A DNA stretch of 64,000 nucleotides from Methanogenium organophilum. Its GTDB lineage: Archaea > Halobacteriota > Methanomicrobia > Methanomicrobiales > Methanomicrobiaceae. A program made the translations under genes and the position numbers. The DNA lies in contig NZ_CP113361.1 of NCBI RefSeq assembly GCF_026684035.1, forward strand, positions 2,232,001 to 2,296,000. The letters run 5' to 3'. Below the pieces are notes generated by a model. The model was not told where the DNA came from and made no database searches. It was given only the letters and a program-made list of their open reading frames with translations. Positions 19,029 through 27,400 of this stretch are shown here, piece by piece. How positions within the stretch are numbered: the first letter of the stretch is position 1; each line of letters begins with the position of its first letter.

Positions 19029-19030
19029 TC
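19013..19030 (+). repeat. attL candidate in the 3' end of tRNA-Thr
   Basis: ACTCTCGCCTGAGGCTTC covers the T-arm and acceptor 3' half of the tRNA plus two bases. A copy with one mismatch lies at 52239-52256 next to a tyrosine recombinase. The last 13 nt (CGCCTGAGGCTTC) are identical. Integration at tRNA 3' ends that rebuild the gene is the normal habit of such recombinases. Confidence 0.75.
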
Positions 19031-19967
19031 GGGAATCGGGGTTCTGACCCCAATTTACCTTCCGTTTTGAATCGTCAACCCTTAACAGTACAAGTATCTT
19101 TAATAATATTTGAAATTATTGCAGGATCTTGAATTGTTATTTGTGGACACACTTCTTGCAGAAATATGGTCTTTGTTTATATAGTGAAACATTTTTTTGT
19201 TGATCCGAATGGCGGCCGATATGGGGTCTGTAGCAATTTGACATAGAGTTGTGTGATTTCTTTGTATTGTTGATCGGGTGAGTGTCCTCAGATCAACATG
19301 GGGGTAGTGGTTTTGACGTCATCAATATTGATCGACACGAAAATTGCAGGCCGGAAAAAGTTCAGGAAAAACTCTCTCGTGCACATTTAACCGAGGGTTT
19401 GGTGGTGATGTCATTTTCATGTTGGTAGTGTGGGATGCTAGGCACTTGATCTAGTAGAAATAATTCGGTGGAAAATATTGGATAGATTGGTGTACAAAAA
19501 TGTACATTACACTGGGGTATGTGAGATTCTGGTGGGTATTTTTGGGAAGTGTAGATGGGGATGGGTGGTCTTACACGATAAGCATCGGACAAATGTAGAT
19601 CATGTATAATGGTTTATTGTTCGAAATAATTTTGAATCCCGTGGAATTCGCAAATTAAAGGATGTCGTTGACTATACCGATGGACATTTCTGTAGGAACC
19701 GTCAAGTTCAAAATAGACATTAACTGTTATCAGCATTATCCCCAAGAAAGGCAGTGATTGTAAATTTAATATATGGGCTTTGTTCATTCTGGATGCTTAT
19801 TATTGATTGTAAATTTTATCGATATTGCAAAAAATTTTGATTTTTCTCATGGATGTCAATTATTGAAATAATGGAAGTAATTTATGAAAATGATTATGCA
19901 AGAATTATTTTTTTATGATTGTATAGAAGCGAAATAAATATGTCAAATGGTGTTTGTTTAATATTAT
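19031..19967. other. AT-rich left end of the integrated element, no gene seen
   Basis: About 940 nt without a convincing reading frame. Base composition changes to strongly AT-rich just after the tRNA. The last 100 nt before 19968 must hold the promoter of the SLATT/CD-NTase operon. Confidence 0.5.
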
Positions 19968-20498
19968 ATGAGTGAAGAAATGTTTGTCACGGCTTTAGAA
20001 CAAATAAGATCTGATGCTATATTAGGTAAAAAGAAACATTTCAATGCAGCTGACCGAAAAGAACAATATAATACAGTTATTGGGATATTACTTATAATTT
20101 TGAATGTAGTTATTGCATCAAATCTATTCTATACAATTACATCTGATATTCGTGTTTCAGGAATAATTGTTAGTTTACTTGGCATAACAGCTACAATATT
20201 TGTAACTGTTCAGGCATTTTTTAACTATTCGTGCATAGCGCAAAAACACAAGATGGTTGCTATTAATTATTTACATTTGGCCAACAAATGCTCAAGAATG
20301 AAAAAATATTATATTGATGGAAACATGTCAAAAGATGATCTCACTAAGCAAATCGAAACTTTTGCAGAGGAGTATGACCAGATTACCACGGATGCTGTGT
20401 CTCTTTCTACATCTAGGAAGGATTATGAAAATGCTCGCAATGGCATAAATGAAGGTGAGGAGATTTACTCTGAAAAAGATTTACAGGAGGTACAATGA
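19968..20498 (+). CDS. SLATT-domain two-helix membrane effector
   Basis: The 176-residue protein has an N-terminal helix, two membrane helices (about 36-55, GILLIILNVVIASNLFY, and about 63-85, SGIIVSLLGITATIFVTVQA), then a long polar helical tail. Early charged residues, the helix pair with a short loop and a trailing helix match the SLATT family. These are predicted pore-forming effectors that accompany CD-NTases (SMODS) in nucleotide-signalled immunity. Its stop overlaps the CD-NTase start (20495-20498), so the two are co-translated. The inferred role is to permeabilise the membrane when the partner enzyme makes its nucleotide signal. The family call rests on topology and context; the effector activity is inferred. 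Confidence 0.75.
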   Translation: MSEEMFVTALEQIRSDAILGKKKHFNAADRKEQYNTVIGILLIILNVVIASNLFYTITSDIRVSGIIVSLLGITATIFVTVQAFFNYSCIAQKHKMVAINYLHLANKCSRMKKYYIDGNMSKDDLTKQIETFAEEYDQITTDAVSLSTSRKDYENARNGINEGEEIYSEKDLQEVQ

Positions 20499-21481
20499 TG
20501 ACGCTGGTTTCACAGGCTATAGATTGCTATATTAAAGAGGAAATTAGGCTTTCTCAGAGTGACATATCATCTGCTGTTAAAAGTCGTGAATGGTTTCTTG
20601 AGCTTGTAAAAAAAGAAATTCGGCAACGTACAGAACAACCGGTGCTATTTTCTGAGCGGAATTTACTATATTTTGGTAGCTATTTTAAAGGCACTAAAGT
20701 GAGGTCGGTGGATGAATTTGATGTATTGGTCATTATTGATTCCAATACCGGTCAATTTAAACAGAATGATGTTTTGATCGGCAATGGGTTGGGAAATTCA
20801 AATCCAAACCATAAATATGATTCATCTTATTTGAAATCGGATGGTTCTGGGGTAAGTCCCATAAAGACACTGAACTGGCTCAAGGAGATCGTTGAGTCTG
20901 CAACGGGGAAATTTGGGGTTGAAACACCCATTCGGAATGGACAAGCGATTACGGCAACCATAAAATCAAAAAATCTGAAAATTGACTTAATTCCCGCTGG
21001 AATATTCAAAAATACTAATAATGGAGATATATTTTATAATATCCCAAAAGGGGATAAAGGTAATGGATGGATACTAACTGCCCCTCATAATGATATTGAA
21101 CGCCTAAAAAAAGTAGCAAAGGGGAAGAACAATTTTACAAATATCATTAGAATATGTAAACATATCAGAGACAATTATCATTTTGTTATTTCCTCATTTG
21201 CTATTGAAACAGCAATAGTCGAATATGGTGAGAGGAATTATTGGAACAATGATCTCTACAATGATTTAAGGGCTGTATTACAGATGCTTGCTTATACCTT
21301 TAGAAGTGGTAGAATAGTGGACACTTTTGATAGTAAAAATAATCTTATATCAGGAATTGATAGTTTGTCATGGTATGCCGAACGATTGGAGAAAATCGTC
21401 AAAGAAATGGATGAATGTGATCAATTATCAGATCTTGATGAAGTAAAGAATAAAATATATTCACTATTTGAAAATGGATAG
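20495..21481 (+). CDS. CD-NTase (SMODS/cGAS-DncV-like nucleotidyltransferase)
   Basis: The 328-residue enzyme has the polymerase-beta fold signature: GS at residues 61-62 (FGSYFKGTKV), the two metal-binding carboxylates in DEFDVLVI (E74 and D76), and the third in KIDLIPAG (D164). A helical C-terminal part follows. Such enzymes make cyclic di- or trinucleotides that activate a cell-killing effector (CBASS). The partner is the SLATT membrane protein overlapping it upstream; a GGAGGT lies 3 nt before the tandem ATGs at 20495/20498. No Cap2/Cap3, HORMA or TRIP13 genes are nearby, so this would be a minimal two-gene, type I-like arrangement. The nucleotide product cannot be read from sequence. Confidence 0.85.
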   Translation: MMTLVSQAIDCYIKEEIRLSQSDISSAVKSREWFLELVKKEIRQRTEQPVLFSERNLLYFGSYFKGTKVRSVDEFDVLVIIDSNTGQFKQNDVLIGNGLGNSNPNHKYDSSYLKSDGSGVSPIKTLNWLKEIVESATGKFGVETPIRNGQAITATIKSKNLKIDLIPAGIFKNTNNGDIFYNIPKGDKGNGWILTAPHNDIERLKKVAKGKNNFTNIIRICKHIRDNYHFVISSFAIETAIVEYGERNYWNNDLYNDLRAVLQMLAYTFRSGRIVDTFDSKNNLISGIDSLSWYAERLEKIVKEMDECDQLSDLDEVKNKIYSLFENG

Positions 21482-21599
21482 ATCATTAAAATGTAGATAA
21501 TTCCACAATATTGGTGTTTATATGTATAAATACTACAATAATATTTTATATTCATTCATTTTGTTTGTTGCTGCTATATGTTTGTAAAAATTGTTTATA

Positions 21600-22175
21600 T
21601 CATATTGAAATGCCCCCAAATCCATTCACAAACTTTTTCATATCTTCTTTTTCAGACGCACTGAATGAAATATTCAGATAATGGTTCATAGCAGTTATGT
21701 TTGTATGACCCTGTGACAGTGCTATCTGCATCGTCAGAGCCGGGTAGCAGCACACCAGCCATGACTCCCAAGTCTTTCGTGTCATTTTAGGTGTTATACC
21801 ATCTGTCAACATCTCAGCCCTCTCAGCGGCCTTCAGGAGGGCCTTTCTCCAGCCCTGTCGGCTCAACTTCGGGAGTTCCTGATCAAAGAGTCGTTCAATG
21901 ACTGGGAGTGCATAGTTTGACAATTGAATATAACGTTCTGGCTGTGTCCGTTTCTTTTTCAATGATGCCTCTCGTGGGAGATGGATAGCTGAACGTTCAG
22001 GGTCAAACCACTGCGGCTTATCTAAAAAGCGTAAAAATTCTTCATATCGCATTCCTGTAAACATCAGGCCATCAAAATAGATCTTGTGCTGTCTGCTCAA
22101 TTCATTCCGAATTTTGAGGTATTCTCCAGGTGTCAGTATTCTGGTGTCTGCTTTTAATAAAAACATGGTTACCAT
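21600..22175 (-). CDS. Small tyrosine recombinase/integrase-like protein
   Basis: The product of about 191 residues resembles the catalytic half of a tyrosine recombinase. GMRYEEFLRFL carries the first Arg. LKKKRTQPERYIQL is the beta-hairpin Lys region. PKMTRKTWESWL stands where HxxR is usual, with Met instead of His but Arg kept. QGHTNITAMNHYLNIS supplies the late His and the Tyr nucleophile. No N-terminal core-binding domain is present, so it is either a short archaeal-type integrase or a remnant. It lies 2.6 kb inside the left end of the element, while the full integrase is at the right end. Inverted repeats sit at and upstream of the start. ATG 22175 or ATG 22166 is possible; neither has a strong ribosome site. 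Confidence 0.7.
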   Translation of the reverse strand: MVTMFLLKADTRILTPGEYLKIRNELSRQHKIYFDGLMFTGMRYEEFLRFLDKPQWFDPERSAIHLPREASLKKKRTQPERYIQLSNYALPVIERLFDQELPKLSRQGWRKALLKAAERAEMLTDGITPKMTRKTWESWLVCCYPALTMQIALSQGHTNITAMNHYLNISFSASEKEDMKKFVNGFGGISI

Positions 22176-22259
22176 TTTGTTATAACGGTAAATAAGTAAG
22201 AAGGTGAACCTCATGGGCGCATGGAAAAATTGGATGGTGGGCTTAAAATGTAGGGGGTA

Positions 22260-22286
22260 GTTACCGTTTTACCATAAAAGGGTAAC
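22260..22286. promoter_or_regulatory. Inverted repeat, probable operator upstream of the small recombinase
   Basis: Arms GTTACCGTTTTA and TAAAAGGGTAAC (11 of 12 bases pair) are separated by CCA. A looser GTTACC...GGTAA pair occurs at about 22168-22191 across the start codon. Repeated use of the same half-site suggests a dimeric regulator binding both sites. Nothing else is recognised between 22287 and 22475. Confidence 0.45.
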
Positions 22287-22475
22287 ATATTTGTATTTTG
22301 ACATATCTTTGAAATAACATGACAAACGCAAGTATATCAATCGATTAATTCGCAAATTTATAATTTAGTCGAAATTTACCTATATTTGATCCAGACTCGT
22401 TATGTTTTTACGAGAAATAAGCCATTATCAGAATGCAAATAACTAAAATTGATCTATAAATAATAACTAATTGTA

Positions 22476-23153
22476 TTAAATAAATATATTGTATGTATTG
22501 TTTAATACTGATAGAATAAGCTTAATTGATGAATAATTAAATATGGAGTAAAATAGCAGAATAGCCAAAAAGAGTAAAAATCCCCAGATAATGATAAAAA
22601 AGTAACTCAATTGCATCATTGTTTTTCTTCCTGAAATATATTCAATGTCAATATTTTCCATTTCAGGCACTTCTGATTTATCTTTAACATAAGAAGGATG
22701 TTTTCTAAAAATATTCTGGTTTCCATTATCTTTAGTATATATATTTTCTTCGATATTTTGTAATTTTGTTTCCCAAAAAGTTGTCCAAAAATATCCTGAT
22801 TGTAAAATTCTTAAAAAAAAATAAGATATAATTAGTCCAAATAATGAAAATACAAATATAATAATTATTTGTTTTAATGAAAATGTAAACTCTCTCATTA
22901 AAGAAAAATTAATTCCTAACAATGCACTATTTAAAAATATAAACACTGAAGTCCTTGACATTAACAATTTATGTTCCACATTCCGAAGATGAACGTAATA
23001 GTCATACGATAATCTATAATCATTATAATTTTTTTGTGAAATATCCACAATTTTTGAGTTATTTTTTATTAAATCATTTTGAAAATAATCATTATTCATT
23101 AAATTTTCATCTAATTGAATTGTACTTTTTTCTTGCTTTGATTCATTATCCAT
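22476..23153 (-). CDS. Membrane protein with about four hydrophobic helices, unknown function
   Basis: This 225-residue, very AT-rich gene starts with a polar, Asn/Asp/Lys-rich segment (1-55), then VEHKLLMSRTSVFIFLNSAL (helix 1, about 65-85) and a hydrophobic stretch (KQIIIIFVFSLFGLIISYFF, about 93-113). A soluble middle follows, and two more helices near the C terminus (about 178-225). The R-x-x-x-F...N pattern ahead of the first helix pair recalls SLATT-like or other small bacterial 2TM families, but I cannot assign it. It lies 39 nt downstream of the inositol-phosphate synthase gene in the same direction and shares its AT-rich composition, so the two probably form an operon and arrived together. 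Confidence 0.6.
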   Translation of the reverse strand: MDNESKQEKSTIQLDENLMNNDYFQNDLIKNNSKIVDISQKNYNDYRLSYDYYVHLRNVEHKLLMSRTSVFIFLNSALLGINFSLMREFTFSLKQIIIIFVFSLFGLIISYFFLRILQSGYFWTTFWETKLQNIEENIYTKDNGNQNIFRKHPSYVKDKSEVPEMENIDIEYISGRKTMMQLSYFFIIIWGFLLFLAILLFYSIFNYSSIKLILSVLNNTYNIFI

Positions 23154-23192
23154 AATTAAACATTTTTTCCTTAAACTCTCCGTTTAATAAAA

Positions 23193-24257
23193 TTAACTAT
23201 TTATAAATTTTTCAAAATTGTCATGCGCTTCAAAATCAGCTATTTGTATTTCTGGATGTTTGAAAAATAATGATGAAATTTCATTTATAGAACCCGACCT
23301 ATTATTATCTCTTGCCAATTGTACACCTCTAATAACATCAACCATTATTCCTGCTGAATTTGGCGAGTCCTGAACTTCCAAATCTAAATTTATTTTTATT
23401 GGCAAATCTCCAAAATTGCGACCAAATATTTTTATATTGCACTTCTTAGTGTCATGTAATTCAGAAGAATATTCTGGATCATTAAATACAACATTACTGT
23501 CATACGGAACAAGGCTCTCTATTGCATCAATTTTCGAAATTCTCTTGCATTTCAATCTTTTTGTTTCTGTCAGATTGATAAAATCAGCATTACCTCCAAT
23601 ATTGGATTGGTAACTTTTATTTATAAAAACTCCACGTCTTACTAGAATTTCAATAATTGTTCGATGTAAAATTGTAGCACCAATCTGGGATTTAACATCA
23701 TCACCAACTAATGGTAAATTTTTTTCCTTAAACTTATCACTCCATTCCTGATTTGATGCAATAAATACTGGTATTGCATTAATAAAACAACAATTTGCAT
23801 CTAATGCTTGTTTTGCATAAAATTCTGTTGCTTTTACACTTCCTGTTGGTAAAAAATTAATTAAAATATCCGCTTTCGATTTAACTAATTCATCTTTAAT
23901 ATCAACATTGTTTGATTCATAATCAATATCGATGATTCTTTTTAGTTCTTCACCAACTCCATCAAATTGTGGCCCTTTTTTAACATTTACATTCATTTTC
24001 GGGACATCTGCAAATTTTACTGCATTATTGGGACATGAAAATATGGCTTCGGAAACATCTTTTCCAATTTTATTTCTATTTATATCGAAAGCTGCCACAC
24101 ATTCAATATCTGATATCTTATAGCCACCGATCTCGTTATGAAGAATACCTGGAATTAAACCACTGCGTTCATTTACGTGCCTATAATAATATATACCTTG
24201 AATTAAAGAGGACGCACAATTTCCTATACCAACAATTGCAATTTTAATCTTTCCCAT
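23193..24257 (-). CDS. Inositol-3-phosphate synthase-like protein
   Basis: The 354-residue enzyme has the N-terminal NAD-binding strand-turn (KIAIVGIGNCASSLIQG, residues 4-20) and the family core motifs VGDDVKSQIGATILHRTI (about 186-203), QSNIGGNADFINL (about 219-231) and LEVQDSPNSAGIMVDVIRG (about 305-323). The family converts glucose 6-phosphate to L-myo-inositol 1-phosphate, used in archaea for archaetidylinositol lipids and compatible solutes. Composition is far more AT-rich than the core genes. It sits inside the immunity-rich element, 39 nt ahead of a membrane protein gene, which is an unusual place for a housekeeping enzyme. It could serve cargo-specific modification chemistry. Enzymatic identity is well supported; the role here is not. 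Confidence 0.88.
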   Translation of the reverse strand: MGKIKIAIVGIGNCASSLIQGIYYYRHVNERSGLIPGILHNEIGGYKISDIECVAAFDINRNKIGKDVSEAIFSCPNNAVKFADVPKMNVNVKKGPQFDGVGEELKRIIDIDYESNNVDIKDELVKSKADILINFLPTGSVKATEFYAKQALDANCCFINAIPVFIASNQEWSDKFKEKNLPLVGDDVKSQIGATILHRTIIEILVRRGVFINKSYQSNIGGNADFINLTETKRLKCKRISKIDAIESLVPYDSNVVFNDPEYSSELHDTKKCNIKIFGRNFGDLPIKINLDLEVQDSPNSAGIMVDVIRGVQLARDNNRSGSINEISSLFFKHPEIQIADFEAHDNFEKFINS

Positions 24258-24485
24258 AATATGGAACCTCGATAATATATTCTGTCATAAGGGTTGTCAG
24301 TATCCTATTTCAATGTAATCGCTATACTTAATTGAGTCAGTGGTCATCATATATTTGTTGGACATTTAATATGATTAAAAAAATAATTAAAAGAACAATT
24401 GTACAGTGACTAATTGTAAACATTAAAATGCACCTTGATAATCCATAAATTATGTTAAGGGGATATGTTGAATTTCCCAGTGTAA

Positions 24486-27400
24486 TTATTCAAGAATTGA
24501 TCCCAAATCCCGAATCCTTTGTTTGAGATCCTCACGGTGTGTTATGGTAAATACCGAATATCCTAAGAGATCCAAATGGTCTCTTTTCCTTTGATCATCT
24601 TGGGCAATCGAGGGATTATCATGATCCGGGCCGTCTATGAAGATTAACAGAGACCGGCCACTCTTGAGGTATGCAAAGTCTGCAGTTGAGACAGGGGCTC
24701 CATTATCAAATATGATGTACTGGGCGTGTGAGGGGAGGGGCAACCCTGCGGTTGATACCTCACTTAAAAATGATTTCTCAAACTCTGACTGGCACTCATC
24801 GATAAGTTCAGTCAGTCCATCTTTGTGTGCGCCTTCATCTGACTGAACCGCTTCAATATTTGATGAATGCAGTTTTTTCAGGAGGGGTAGGACAAGGTTC
24901 CGATTTAGCTTATCGTGATAATATTGGTTGTAATAATTACAGAGACACTCATAGCATGCACGATCACATTTTTTCTCATCGAATTCATGAAGTATTGTAC
25001 GGGCCTGAAGGATTACGTCATTGAATGCCCCCCGTTTGATAAATGATTCAAGCATTCCTGCACCTCCTTCTGCTGTTTCATAAAGAACAATGCTCTTTTT
25101 GTCGCTGTCATCGGGGTCAGGCATGAGGAAATATTTCACTTCATCGATATCCACATTCATACTGATCTGAAGACCTTCAACAATTGCCTGTGCCAATGTG
25201 ATGTAGAAGGATTCGTATTGAATCCGATCTAGTGGCTCCCCATTTTTATCAATAGGTTCAGGGATATCGATCTTGATCACATCATGCGTTGAATCGGTAA
25301 ACAAGATGATATTTCGAATAATATCATCTTCAGTCCCATTTCTCCAGCACCGTTTCTTTTCATTGTGCTGATCAAGATGCTCCCTTACCCCGTTTTTCCC
25401 GGTAATCCATCTGTTGCAGGCGGTACAAAGGGTAAATCCAACCTGTGGTTCGTCATCTTCAAGGCTACGTGGGCCATGGTTGATACTTACAATTCTGCCA
25501 TAGTGGTCATAGGCCACTTTGGCCAGTGTTGTTTCATCTTCTTTTATTTCCCAGAAACGACGGTTGGTGCTTGGTGTATAGTGGTGCGTGATTTCATACC
25601 CCAGCCTCTGACGCTCCTCTTCATCACTGGTAATGCCAGACCGTGTCTCAGCCCGTTGGTCAGGCATCTCAATGGCATGTGGGTATGCAAATGTATTCTC
25701 GAGTGTCCCCCCACAGATACGGCATGCCCCCCCGGTAAAATCGATCTCACTGTCTTCCATATAGACTGCCTCACAGAAGGGGCATGTCATCACCCGGGTC
25801 ATGGCAGGTTGGTTATTTTCAGTCCGCAGCCGGGGGGTGCGAATAGAGTACCGTCCACCACTGAAGTACACACTGTTGCCAGGAGCATATTCACTCAGGG
25901 CGATACTCCGATCACGCTTGAGTTCCGCCTCTTCTGCACCATAAAGACCACGATAGCTGATTTCAAGAGATGTGACCTGTGTTGGGAACCCATAGTTTGG
26001 TAAAAATCCCTGACTTCCGAGATATCGGTAGGTCATAAAATCTCCACCACCGGATTTCATTATTGAGATTTTGTGTTCAATTGAGGCCCGGCGATTTGCA
26101 AATCCCCTTCTCTGTTTTTCATTAATTTTGCCTTTCCGAATGAGTATGTCAACTTCGGTCAGTTCACGAAGGAGCGATTTGTATTCATCACGGAACAGAT
26201 TGAATGCATGGTCCAATTCATCAACAAACGATTCTACTGCCTCCTCAATATACCCAGTGTTTAACCAGTCATACTCCGAAATTTCCTGTGCAATTGCCTG
26301 TTGAATGGCAGTAATGATATCAATTCTGTGGGTTGAAACTGTGTCACGCAGGGTCTCTTTCCCAAGAAGTTCGTCATCCATCCCCCCACCTACGTCCTTA
26401 TAAAAGGGGAGGGTGTCCTCCTCATCAAAATTGATGATTCCATCAATACGCTGTGGTATTTTCACAGTTATTGTCTCCAGAATCAGCGCATGTATGTGTG
26501 AACGAATTAGATTCCGATTATCCATGAGGAAACGTGGTGCAGATATTTTTCCAGCAATGATTTGCTCCGGATACCGGTAGAAATACTGATCATGTGGCCC
26601 CCTTCGTGAACCGACACCACAGAATGTGATGATCATGGAAGACTGTGACTTACGTCCGGCACGTCCGGCCCGTTGTGCATAGTTCGAAGGTGAGGGAGGC
26701 ACATTTCGCATATATACAGCTGAAAGTGTGCCGATATCAATTCCCAATTCCATTGTGGGTGTGCAGACAATAACATTGACCGGTTCCTCGGGAGTTCTGA
26801 ATCGTATCTCCAGGTCTTTTCTGATTGTACCGTCAATTTGCCCGCTGTGTTCCTCAGCATAGAGGGGGACAACCTGCGTGAAGGGTTTTTTGTATTCAAT
26901 CCTGAAATAATTCGCACCCAGATCCTGCTCAATCAGTCCTTTACAATTTGCACCCGTACAAAGGTCTAAAGTATGAAAATGATGGACCTGTCCACATTTT
27001 TTACAGACTTTCTGACGGGACGAATCGGTAAGAGACAGATATATTGCCTCAGGATCGATCATCAAAATCCTGCCGGTTCGGGGAATATTTTCTTCAATAA
27101 GAGCACCTTCTTCCAGAAGGCAGGTAGTGGTGTACTGAATGATATTTTGAGCAGCCTCAGTGTCTATGTCCCCAAATACTTTTTTGGTCCATTTTACAAG
27201 TGTTCCATTGGGATGTGTCAACCGATAGACAGTGGCTTCATATCGGTTGGTTGAGGCAGTATCGCTGTATCCCGTGGGTCTGCTACTCAGGAGTTCATTG
27301 TGAAATAGCACCTGTTCATCCAGTGAACGCTGCAGTTCTTCTGCAAATTTTAGGGGGTCAAGGAAATACTCGGAGTGGATTGCAGTATTATACCGCATAA

